DNA of 7,763 bases, from contig JAFYAD010000160.1 of NCBI GenBank assembly GCA_017540915.1, positions 1 to 7,763 on the forward strand, in the 5' to 3' direction. Source of the DNA: Lachnospiraceae bacterium (GTDB taxonomy: Bacteria; Bacillota_A; Clostridia; Lachnospirales; Lachnospiraceae). Positions within the stretch are counted from its first letter, which is position 1. The number at the start of each line of letters is the position of its first letter. The notes under the pieces are model-generated. The model searched no databases. It saw only the letters and a program-made list of their open reading frames with translations, and was not told where the DNA came from. Made by a program: the position numbers and the translations under genes. Positions 1 to 6,062 of the stretch are shown in pieces.

Positions 1-1
1 G

Positions 2-1105
2 GCATCGGTAAGCGACCGGAATGTGACGGAGGATGATGATGCGACCATGCTGTCATCTGCTTCACGGAAAACATCAACGGATGACGATGGTGACGCTACC
101 GTTTTATCGACTACAGGCGGTACTCCGCGAGCCAAAAAGCAACCGGATGAACCTCCTAATGCTTCACAGCAAACCGCACAGACACCGGTCTCAATCGGTG
201 GAGGCGGCAGCAAGACAAAGATAGCTGTTATCGCAGCAGTAGTGGTATTGCTCATAATAGTCCCGCTTGCGGTCTATGTCATATCCCGCAACGGTAATGG
301 CGATACGGATGCAGCAACAGCGGTTGTGGAAGATTCCGAAGATAATGCATCAGGCGGTGAAACCGTTGTTTCGGATGATAAGGCAGATATTGACAGTGCT
401 GCAGATGCTGAGGGTCCGGATACGGTTGATACGGATGTTACCGGTGATGGAGCGGGAACCGAAGAGGCTAAGCCAAAGTCAGATCCCAAGGTGGAAAATG
501 TTAGATGTAAGAGCGGCAGCAACAGTTTTGCATCACTTATCACGGATCTCAATATTGATCTGACTACAGGCAATTTTGCAGTCGTGGGAGATACATTTGC
601 GGACCTTCTCTTTGAGTGGGACGGGGATGCAGGTACTATAGTCATAACGGCTGAAGACAGTAAGAACGCGAGTTCAGCCCAGAATGTGGACGGAACTGTT
701 TCCATCAAGAGCGGGGATTATGTATGGGAATTTCAGCCTGATTCGGATGAGTTTAACACCGCAACCGGCAAGATTCACATAACTGTGCTGGATTCGGCGG
801 CATATAAGGGATTGGATGCCATACTGGCCTGTCCGGACAGATCGGGGATATTGAGCATAGACCTCAACGAGTGCGGATTGAGCGATCTTTCGATATTGGA
901 AGGCTGTGTGAATCTTGTAGTGCTGAACGCAGAGTTTAATGATCTCACGGATATTTCGGCATTGTCAGGTACACCGGCTCTTCAGTTTGTATCTCTGTAC
1001 GGTAATGACAATCTTCAGGATATTTCAGTTTTGTACGAGCTTAAGCATCTTTCGTCGGTAAATCTGCCGGATCAGTTATCCGATAAGGCTGGAGATTTTG
1101 AATAG
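2..1105 (+). CDS. C-terminal part of a single-pass membrane protein with extracellular leucine-rich repeats (5' partial)
   Basis: The frame is open to the left edge with no stop, and the first possible start (GTG at 23) has no convincing ribosome binding site, so the gene almost certainly begins upstream. Residue numbers here count from that GTG. Residues 1-64 are polar and probably cytoplasmic, with two similar acidic motifs, DDDATMLSS (4-12) and DGDATVLST (23-31). A hydrophobic helix spans about 66-88 and is followed by Arg-Asn, then a long Asp/Glu/Gly/Thr-rich linker (about 91-155). A globular region lies at 160-270 and leucine-rich repeats of the internalin style at about 276-350, for example LSDLSILEGCVNLVVLNAEF. 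The layout suits a membrane receptor or the juxtamembrane and outer part of a Ser/Thr kinase, but no kinase domain lies inside the window, so the function is unknown. No clear terminator follows: the T-run at 1111-1117 lacks a GC-rich stem. Confidence 0.8.
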   Translation, partial: ASVSDRNVTEDDDATMLSSASRKTSTDDDGDATVLSTTGGTPRAKKQPDEPPNASQQTAQTPVSIGGGGSKTKIAVIAAVVVLLIIVPLAVYVISRNGNGDTDAATAVVEDSEDNASGGETVVSDDKADIDSAADAEGPDTVDTDVTGDGAGTEEAKPKSDPKVENVRCKSGSNSFASLITDLNIDLTTGNFAVVGDTFADLLFEWDGDAGTIVITAEDSKNASSAQNVDGTVSIKSGDYVWEFQPDSDEFNTATGKIHITVLDSAAYKGLDAILACPDRSGILSIDLNECGLSDLSILEGCVNLVVLNAEFNDLTDISALSGTPALQFVSLYGNDNLQDISVLYELKHLSSVNLPDQLSDKAGDFE

Positions 1106-1139
1106 TTACCTTTTTTTGTTATGCAGCATGGTACAGAAG

Positions 1140-1181
1140 TGGATTTATACCGAATAGACATGGATTCATACCGAATAGACA
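1140..1181. repeat. Two head-to-tail 21-bp direct repeats upstream of a promoter
   Basis: Units 1140-1160 and 1161-1181 are identical at 20 of 21 positions (T versus C at the seventh base) and share the core ATACCGAATAGACA. The repeat ends 27 bases before the -35 box at 1209. A period of 21 bp is two helical turns, so two protein subunits would sit on the same DNA face. This is typical of an activator operator, for example for a LytTR protein, but the binding protein is not known. Confidence 0.7.
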
Positions 1182-1208
1182 GATCCCCTTGAAAGAAGGT
1201 CCGTTGAC

Positions 1209-1237
1209 TTGTACAGTGAATTGTGGGAGTTTATAAG
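1209..1237 (+). promoter_or_regulatory. Sigma-A-type promoter of the secreted DUF6273 protein gene
   Basis: A -35 box TTGTAC (1209-1214) and a -10 box TATAAG (1232-1237) are separated by exactly 17 bases. Transcription would start near 1244, giving a leader of about 130 nt before the ATG at 1375. The 21-bp direct repeats lie just upstream. TTGACT at 1204 is a better -35 by sequence but is 22 bases from this -10. Confidence 0.55.
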
Positions 1238-1264
1238 AAGCCCGCTCAATGGGTGATAACGCGT

Positions 1265-1302
1265 ACGGTTCACGGCAGGAAATGAAGCCTGTCGTGAGCC
1301 GT
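1265..1302 (+). other. Strong leader hairpin without a U-tract
   Basis: The arms 1265-1279 (ACGGTTCACGGCAGG) and 1288-1302 (CCTGTCGTGAGCCGT) pair over 15 bases, two of them G-U, around an 8-base loop. Two more G-U pairs could extend the base. The following bases, GTCTGTGGATTTTG, are not a proper U-run, so this is not a standard intrinsic terminator. It lies in the predicted leader of the gene at 1375 and could act as an mRNA-stability, attenuation or protein-binding element, or be a remnant of the upstream gene's 3' end. Confidence 0.6.
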
Positions 1303-1374
1303 GTCTGTGGATTTTGAGGGAATCTGAGTTTTTGAGTAGTCAGACAGTAGTAAAGAGAATTGGGAGATTTAGAT

Positions 1375-4086
1375 ATGAAAAAACACAGGTTTGAGAAAAA
1401 GATCAGATTATTGAGTTTGGTAATGGCATTCTCATTATGCTTTACCACCGTTTTTTCCCTGTCGGTTCTGACAGGATACGGTCTCATGGTTTTTGCAAAA
1501 AAGACTAAAACTGCCATCGTTACATCCCAGATCGAGCTCAATAAGGCTTTAAGGGATTCGGCGGTCAATGATATCAAGATTAAGAGCGATGAAAAGGATC
1601 TCAAGATCAGAAAGGGCAACTATGGCGGAGTAAAGCTCACGATCAATGCGGCCAAAGCCAATATCATAAATAACGGCAGCAACTTTGACGGGATTACGAT
1701 CCAAAATGCCGGTTCGTTTACGGAAAATGGTGATAATAATAATGTCGTGTCAAAGGACAGCCGAATAAAGGTGACGGTAAAAGCGGCATCAGACAATCTG
1801 AAGCTGGTGATCGCAAAGAAAAACTCAGAGGTGGACATTACCGCTGCAGGCAGCAACACCAGTCTTGCCATCACAAAGCCGGGCAACACGACAACTCTTG
1901 CTGTTAAAGAGAGTGCTGCGTCAACATTAGACTATGTAGATGCTTCTGATATAAGGCTTTGTAAAACCTCGTCTGCATCCGGCGGAGCAAGTGTTTCGTC
2001 AGTGGCTGTCAACGCTGCTTCAACACTTATAATAAAGGGTAGTGTCAGGGAACCGATCCCTGTAGAGATGACTGCCAATAAAGCTGCGCTTAAGTCTTCA
2101 GTTCGGACGAACGTTTCCGTATACGCAAAAGTTGATGTAATCTTCAAGAAGGGTGCTGAAGGCAGTTCAGTAACCACCAAGAAGGACGGCGCAAGTGCAA
2201 AAGTTAAGAACAACACAAAGGGCACGGTTGAATTGATAGGTAAGTACGGTTCGGCGGTTATGGAGCCCGGTGACAAAGGAAAAGTATCGGATGCAATAAA
2301 AGATGATGCGGTCAGCACAAACAACGTAACGACTGTTACCGGAAACACAGTAACTGGAAATACGGTTACAGGTAATACCGTTACAGGTAATACCGTAACA
2401 GGCAACAGCACCGGTGGAGGCGGTTCATCCGGCGGCGGTGGCGGCTCATCCGGTGGCAGCTCATCAGGAAGCGGCTCAAATAACAATAAAACAACGCCTA
2501 CACCTACTCCTGATCCGGTTGTATCAGGTGATGATGTTGTATCAGGTGACAAGGCTGTATCCGGAGACGAAGTTGTTTCCGGTAATACCTACGAGAGCGC
2601 AAACAAGATAACTCCCCAAACCATTCTTGCCAGCAAGAATGCAAGACAGAAGACGTATATAGTCATGGGTAATTATGATAAGGGTTATTATGATGATGCC
2701 AAACCGCTTGAATGGGAGGTAATAGGCGAGGATGAAAACGGCATACTTGTATTGAGCCGTAAGATAATCTGTGAGACTTCTTTCACGACTCTAAAGATGA
2801 CCTTGGATGGTTTGTATGATTCTTCGTGCAACTTTACTGATGAGGATAAGGCAAAGATAAAAGAGGTTACTTTGGATGCCGGTTCTTCGCATGAAGATAC
2901 ATATCATCTTTTCTGCCTGAACCGGGACGAGATACAGAATCTTGACAGATTTAAGTACACATTTGGAAGAACAACAGGAATCACAGATGTTTTTTCACAG
3001 GATCTGCTTGCAGAAGGAACTGTAAGTGCGGTTAGTATATCTTACTCAGGTTGTTTTGACACGATAAGTCAGGGCTACTATGATGACATCCTTAAGGGAA
3101 TGTTTTATACCGAGGATTGCATAGGAAAGAAATACGGAACATGGTGTCTCAGGTATGCTGTGGAATATTATGAAGGCGAAGAAATACTTAATGACGATGG
3201 TTACAATCTGAATATTGTGGACAATCATGGCATGCTGACATCTGATTACCCGCAGACAGCCATGTATGGTGTCCGTCCCGCAATGTATCTGGACAAAGAT
3301 GCGGAGTACAATTATGTTACCTACGATATAGCAGACCCCTCGTATGTGAAATTCGGTACGTATTATACGGAATTGGATTCGGATAATTATCCAATAACTC
3401 CGTCTGAGGCAAATCTGGAGTGGGAGATCATAGATAAGAATGAGAATGGTTTCCTCCTGCTGAGCAAAAACATCATAAATGTCAATGAATACAGTTCTTA
3501 TGAGAGCAATCATTGGTCTAACAGTTTTGTAAATATGTGGCTTAACGATACAGAGGGAATTGCAGGAAATTTCTTCCTAAATACGTTTGATGAAACTGAA
3601 AGAAAAAAGATTGTCAAGACAATTGTAGAAGACCGTCAGAACCCATACACACATGTCGGCGGTGGCGGTGACCTTACACCATCGTTTATGTTTATTCTGG
3701 ATATTGAAGAGCTTACCAAATATTTTGGAGTTAACAGTGTAGATAAGGAAAAACAGGCAATTTACAGTCAGAATTTGATCTGTGAGGCGACTCCTTATGC
3801 ACATCGCGATAATGATAAAGTGTATTATGGTAATATGTTAACGAATACAATAACTTCTGAAACATATGATTCATTGTATGAAGGTAAAGGGTATACCTTC
3901 GAATGTATCAATAAGACCGGAAGTCAGTGGTTTACCAGAACAGCGGCTGATAATGGCAAAAAGATATGTATAGTAGATTGCGACGGTGCTATCCATTATG
4001 CTGATTACGCTGGGGTTGATGCTGAAACGATCTACGGTGTACGTCCGGCTATATATGTGTCAACTCTAAATACACCTATAGGTTAA
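1375..4086 (+). CDS. Secreted repeat protein with two C-terminal DUF6273-like domains
   Basis: The start chosen is ATG 1375, which has GGGAG (1362-1366) eight bases upstream and opens directly into a Lys-rich signal peptide. A TTG at 1360 in the same frame overlaps that site and is rejected. The product is 903 residues. Residues 1-41 form a signal peptide probably cut after Val-Phe-Ala. About 45-305 are Asn/Thr/Ser/Lys-rich with short alternating beta segments, suggestive of a beta-helix or beta-solenoid. Residues 320-344 are five TVTGN repeats, 346-368 a Gly/Ser stretch, and 382-404 four VSGD/N repeats. Two DUF6273-like domains follow, about 428-640 and 657-895. Each opens with a G-Y segment and EWE(V/I)I, continues with LVLS or LLLS, and ends with an R-x-A segment and YGVRPA(M/I)Y. 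No LPXTG sorting signal or C-terminal membrane helix is present, so attachment to the cell is unclear. The role is unknown; a surface or matrix protein is the likely category. Confidence 0.85.
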   Translation: MKKHRFEKKIRLLSLVMAFSLCFTTVFSLSVLTGYGLMVFAKKTKTAIVTSQIELNKALRDSAVNDIKIKSDEKDLKIRKGNYGGVKLTINAAKANIINNGSNFDGITIQNAGSFTENGDNNNVVSKDSRIKVTVKAASDNLKLVIAKKNSEVDITAAGSNTSLAITKPGNTTTLAVKESAASTLDYVDASDIRLCKTSSASGGASVSSVAVNAASTLIIKGSVREPIPVEMTANKAALKSSVRTNVSVYAKVDVIFKKGAEGSSVTTKKDGASAKVKNNTKGTVELIGKYGSAVMEPGDKGKVSDAIKDDAVSTNNVTTVTGNTVTGNTVTGNTVTGNTVTGNSTGGGGSSGGGGGSSGGSSSGSGSNNNKTTPTPTPDPVVSGDDVVSGDKAVSGDEVVSGNTYESANKITPQTILASKNARQKTYIVMGNYDKGYYDDAKPLEWEVIGEDENGILVLSRKIICETSFTTLKMTLDGLYDSSCNFTDEDKAKIKEVTLDAGSSHEDTYHLFCLNRDEIQNLDRFKYTFGRTTGITDVFSQDLLAEGTVSAVSISYSGCFDTISQGYYDDILKGMFYTEDCIGKKYGTWCLRYAVEYYEGEEILNDDGYNLNIVDNHGMLTSDYPQTAMYGVRPAMYLDKDAEYNYVTYDIADPSYVKFGTYYTELDSDNYPITPSEANLEWEIIDKNENGFLLLSKNIINVNEYSSYESNHWSNSFVNMWLNDTEGIAGNFFLNTFDETERKKIVKTIVEDRQNPYTHVGGGGDLTPSFMFILDIEELTKYFGVNSVDKEKQAIYSQNLICEATPYAHRDNDKVYYGNMLTNTITSETYDSLYEGKGYTFECINKTGSQWFTRTAADNGKKICIVDCDGAIHYADYAGVDAETIYGVRPAIYVSTLNTPIG
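2332..2406 (+). repeat. Five in-frame 15-bp repeats encoding TVTGN
   Basis: Five consecutive 15-base units encode Thr-Val-Thr-Gly-Asn. Units 3 and 4 are almost identical at the DNA level, while the others differ at third codon positions. This suggests recent copy-number change in part of the array and older units held by selection on the protein. A Gly/Ser-rich stretch follows directly (2410-2478), and the whole acts as a flexible stalk between the beta-rich part and the DUF6273-like domains. Confidence 0.9.
2518..2586 (+). repeat. Four in-frame 18-bp repeats encoding (V/A)VSG(D/N)x
   Basis: The units VVSGDD, VVSGDK, AVSGDE and VVSGN follow a Thr-Pro-rich stretch (TPTPTPDP) and directly precede the first DUF6273-like domain. 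They form the second half of the extended linker. Acidic VSGD units like these recur in secreted proteins of Lachnospiraceae, to my recollection. Confidence 0.85.
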
Positions 4087-4094
4087 TGAATGAC

Positions 4095-4134
4095 AAACGA
4101 GTGGCAGAGAAGATCTGTCACTCGTTTTGTTATG
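4095..4134 (+). terminator. Intrinsic terminator of the secreted protein gene
   Basis: The arms 4095-4108 (AAACGAGTGGCAGA) and 4114-4127 (TCTGTCACTCGTTT) pair over 14 bases with one G-U pair and a 5-base loop (GAAGA), followed by TTTTGTTAT. It begins eight bases after the stop codon at 4086. On the minus strand the trailing T-run is weaker (TTTGTCATT), so it may stop leftward transcription only partly. Confidence 0.85.
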
Positions 4135-4154
4135 TCGTATCTATATGTTGTTTT

Positions 4155-4237
4155 CATTGTCCATACCACATTCCCGTCTGCGTCTATGTGTCTGTTTTCA
4201 AGGTTTTGGGGATCCAGGTAGGAATCTATCATCATTA
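4155..4237 (-). pseudogene. Remnant of a duplicated 3' end of the neighbouring membrane-protein gene
   Basis: These 83 bases match the end of the coding region at 4359-4444 at 72 of 83 positions, with one 3-base gap. Nine of the 11 differences are transitions. On the minus strand the segment reads MMIDSYLDPQNLENRH, then IDADGNVVWTM, against VIDSDLDPQDLEDNH, then IEDADGNVIWTM, in the intact gene. The frame is closed by a TAG at 4260-4262 just upstream, has no start signal, and runs past the normal end to a TAA at 4083-4085. The fragment lies beyond the terminator of the intact operon. It most likely records a tandem duplication of the gene followed by deletion of nearly all of one copy. Confidence 0.8.
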
Positions 4238-4287
4238 GATTACAATCTTCAGGAGCAGACTACCTGCAAACTTTCATTTGACAATAC

Positions 4288-4311
4288 AAAAAACCCTTGC
4301 GATAGCAAGGG
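4288..4311 (-). terminator. Intrinsic terminator of the LytTR/membrane-protein operon
   Basis: Read on the minus strand, CCCTTGC, the loop TATC and GCAAGGG form a perfect 7-bp stem followed by TTTTTT (4293 down to 4288). It lies 33 bases after the stop codon of the membrane protein at 4344. Confidence 0.85.
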
Positions 4312-4343
4312 GGTTTGCGTGTGTGACAACATGCCGGATAAGA

Positions 4344-5378
4344 TCAATATTTTTTGGGCATCGTCCATATCACATTTCCGTCTGCGTCTTCTATGTGATT
4401 GTCTTCAAGGTCTTGAGGATCCAGGTCGGAATCTATTACCATTATGCTGTTATCTATGATGCGGTATCCGTTATCCATGGTGATAACAAAGCGGGCCAAC
4501 AGATAAGAATCGCCTTCAAGTCCCTGTACCAATGATATGTCTTCACCGGAAAGAGCCTGTTTAGTAATGTCAACGGTTGCCAGTTCTTTTCCGGATGATA
4601 TATAGGTCACGGTAACGTTATTTATACCGGGCATCTTTCCATCGGAATTTTGTCCGATATCGTCGAAGTGGAGCTGATATTTGCCGTCATATTTGAGCCC
4701 GCCATCCATCCTGCTTTTCGTGGTGAACTGGCTTGACATTCCGGGAAATGGGAAGAAATCCCATACAAGGCTTTCAGTCAGCTGTACAGTTTCTGTGGTG
4801 GAAATACCGGCTGTTTTTATGATGAGAGTACCGTTCATTAGGTCGTCGAAAAAACTTGCATGGAATTTACCGCTGTACGTTCCGGGAGAGTATTCCGTAC
4901 GTTCAAGGAGGATATTGTTTCCGTTGATGCTGAGCGTTACTTCGGTGTCATCCGAGTACTGTTTCAGGGTTGCCGAATAGTTCACATCTGTGGTCATTGT
5001 GTTGTAGTCCACATTCTCAAAGGACCAGTCTGATGATGCGACAAGCCGCGCCTGTTCTTCCAGATCAGATCGAAGAGTGTATAATTCATTACTCAGCTCA
5101 CTCTGATCGTTTCGCATATTATCCACATCATTGCGAAGCGAAATGACCATTCCGGACAGAGTGCTGATGGATATGAGAGAGATGGATACGATCACTAACA
5201 GTATTGTCTTGTACAGAAACTCAGCCGTGGTCTTCGGCTCGGGGATGGGGTTGTGCGTGTCATGAAGCTCGCCCTTGGCGATCTTGTCCAGTCTTTTGTT
5301 GTAGATTATTATACTGACTGCTATGATGAGTACTGCGACTACTATCATTAGCAGCAGAATTCCTGCAAAATAGCTCAT
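4344..5378 (-). CDS. Membrane protein with two transmembrane helices, coiled coil and unrecognised extracellular domain
   Basis: The 344-residue product starts at ATG 5376-5378, with GGAGG (5387-5391) eight bases upstream. Transmembrane helix 1 is at about 5-25 and helix 2 at about 57-80. The loop between them (YNKRLDKIAKGELHD...) is basic at its start, which by the positive-inside rule puts it in the cytoplasm and the C-terminus outside. Residues 80-112 look like a coiled coil (LRNDVDNMRNDQSELSNEL), suggesting a dimer. Residues 115-344 are beta-rich with many Thr/Ser/Asn. The tail at 316-335 is strikingly acidic (DSDLDPQDLED, then EDADGN) and could bind calcium, although no exact EF-hand is seen. 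I do not recognise the family. The gene is co-transcribed with the LytTR gene 15 bases upstream, which suggests it senses an external signal or holds the regulator in check. A decayed copy of its 3' end lies just downstream. Confidence 0.85.
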   Translation of the reverse strand: MSYFAGILLLMIVVAVLIIAVSIIIYNKRLDKIAKGELHDTHNPIPEPKTTAEFLYKTILLVIVSISLISISTLSGMVISLRNDVDNMRNDQSELSNELYTLRSDLEEQARLVASSDWSFENVDYNTMTTDVNYSATLKQYSDDTEVTLSINGNNILLERTEYSPGTYSGKFHASFFDDLMNGTLIIKTAGISTTETVQLTESLVWDFFPFPGMSSQFTTKSRMDGGLKYDGKYQLHFDDIGQNSDGKMPGINNVTVTYISSGKELATVDITKQALSGEDISLVQGLEGDSYLLARFVITMDNGYRIIDNSIMVIDSDLDPQDLEDNHIEDADGNVIWTMPKKY

Positions 5379-5393
5379 TTTTTATACCTCCGA

Positions 5394-5843
5394 TCAAATG
5401 TTGAAAAATCTTTTAAAATCGCTGTAATAACTTCTGGTTACATCCACTTTGGTCCCGTCGGACAGGGTCAGTATGAATTTTTGTGACAGGGCCGGTCGTA
5501 TCTTTTTGATATGGTTTTTAGAAACGATCACCGACTTGCTGACTCTGAGGAATTCCTTCGGATCCAGCACTGTCTCCAATTGATACATTCTTTCCTGCGA
5601 TAAAAATACACCCTCGTCGGTATGTACTTCTATCTCTTTGCCGAATGCCTCTATGAATGTCACTTTGCTGATGGACAGCCGAAGGTGTTCTTTTTTGTCA
5701 TTGCGCACTGACAGAAAAGCGGGATAACGGTCAGCTTCCGTGAGGATGTATTCGGCATCTTCTCCGGTCTCGATGCCGTGCTCTTCCATAAATGCCAGGA
5801 CGGAACTGTAGTTTTCTTCAGAAACTGAAATACGTATTTTCAT
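5394..5843 (-). CDS. Stand-alone LytTR-family DNA-binding regulator
   Basis: The start is ATG 5841-5843, with GGAGG (5850-5854) six bases upstream. The longer open frame up to 5981 would run through the promoter and lacks a binding site. The product is 149 residues. The N-terminal part, about 1-50, shows no response-regulator receiver domain. Residues about 56-149 form a LytTR domain: KVTFIEAFGKEIEVHT, a helix with LETVLDPKEFLRVSKSVIVS, then the KNHIKKIRP strand-turn and FILTLSDGTKVDVTRSY, with a final FKRFF. LytTR domains bind pairs of short direct repeats about two helical turns apart and usually activate transcription, often including their own gene. As the first gene of an operon with a membrane protein, it fits the pattern of LytTR regulatory systems in which the partner controls its activity. 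Without a receiver domain, control by phosphorylation is unlikely. Confidence 0.92.
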   Translation of the reverse strand: MKIRISVSEENYSSVLAFMEEHGIETGEDAEYILTEADRYPAFLSVRNDKKEHLRLSISKVTFIEAFGKEIEVHTDEGVFLSQERMYQLETVLDPKEFLRVSKSVIVSKNHIKKIRPALSQKFILTLSDGTKVDVTRSYYSDFKRFFNI

Positions 5844-5865
5844 CGGTTGCCTCCTTTCGCTATGT

Positions 5866-5894
5866 ACCATATAGCAAAAACAAAACCTTGACAA
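5866..5894 (-). promoter_or_regulatory. Promoter of the LytTR operon
   Basis: On the minus strand, TTGTCA (5894-5889) and TATGGT (5871-5866) are 17 bases apart. Transcription would start near 5859 and give a leader of only about 16 nt that still contains the GGAGG site. The -10 box is imperfect (4 of 6), consistent with a promoter that needs an activator. Confidence 0.45.
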
Positions 5895-6009
5895 TAGTTT
5901 GGAAATAAAATGCACGGAAACCCGACATAAGTTGCAAATGCTGTGAGGCAGTTGTGTGATATTGACTGTGAAAAGACACATTATTCCTATAATTTAGTGA
6001 TATTGCCTC

Positions 6010-6039
6010 TTGAAAAAAATAACGGTTTTATGGTAGTAT
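6010..6039 (+). promoter_or_regulatory. Promoter of the T-box leader and aspS
   Basis: TTGAAA (6010-6015) and TAGTAT (6034-6039) are 18 bases apart, predicting a start near 6046 just ahead of the T-box leader. A perfect TATAAT at 5988-5993 with TTGACT at 5962-5967 is an alternative, but its 20-base spacer is too long for a usual promoter. Confidence 0.45.
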
Positions 6040-6062
6040 GTTTGCCGTAAAGAATAAATGTA

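Noticed and set aside
274..708. Minus-strand open frame opposite the leucine-rich-repeat protein
   Set aside because: It is a shadow of the acidic, Ala/Thr-rich linker, with no ribosome binding site or recognisable domain.
1106..1120. Terminator after the first gene
   Set aside because: A run of seven T is present but no stable stem precedes it.
1282..1317. 11-codon leader peptide starting in the hairpin loop
   Set aside because: Its only ribosome binding site candidate is two or three bases from the ATG and inside the stem, with no run of regulatory codons.
1332..1360. Second promoter TTGAGT / GAGAAT before the secreted protein gene
   Set aside because: The -10 box is poor and transcription would begin past the ribosome binding site.
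1360..1374. TTG start five codons upstream for the secreted protein
   Set aside because: It overlaps the GGGAG ribosome binding site of ATG 1375 and would add acidic residues ahead of a normal Lys-rich signal peptide.
2332..2406. CRISPR-like array
   Set aside because: The units are contiguous 15-mers with no spacers and encode an in-frame TVTGN protein repeat.
1932..2552. Minus-strand proline/valine-rich open frame
   Set aside because: It is the mirror of the Gly/Ser and TVTGN linker of the secreted protein and has no start signal.
4127..4459. Plus-strand open frame of 110 codons
   Set aside because: It is antisense to the 3' end of the membrane-protein gene and its remnant copy, and contains no domain; the internal similarity comes from the duplication on the minus strand.
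5844..5981. Longer N-terminus of the LytTR protein
   Set aside because: The extra 46 codons cover the predicted promoter and the GGAGG site of ATG 5843, have no binding site of their own, and read as Cys/Ser/Phe-rich nonsense unlike a LytTR N-terminus.
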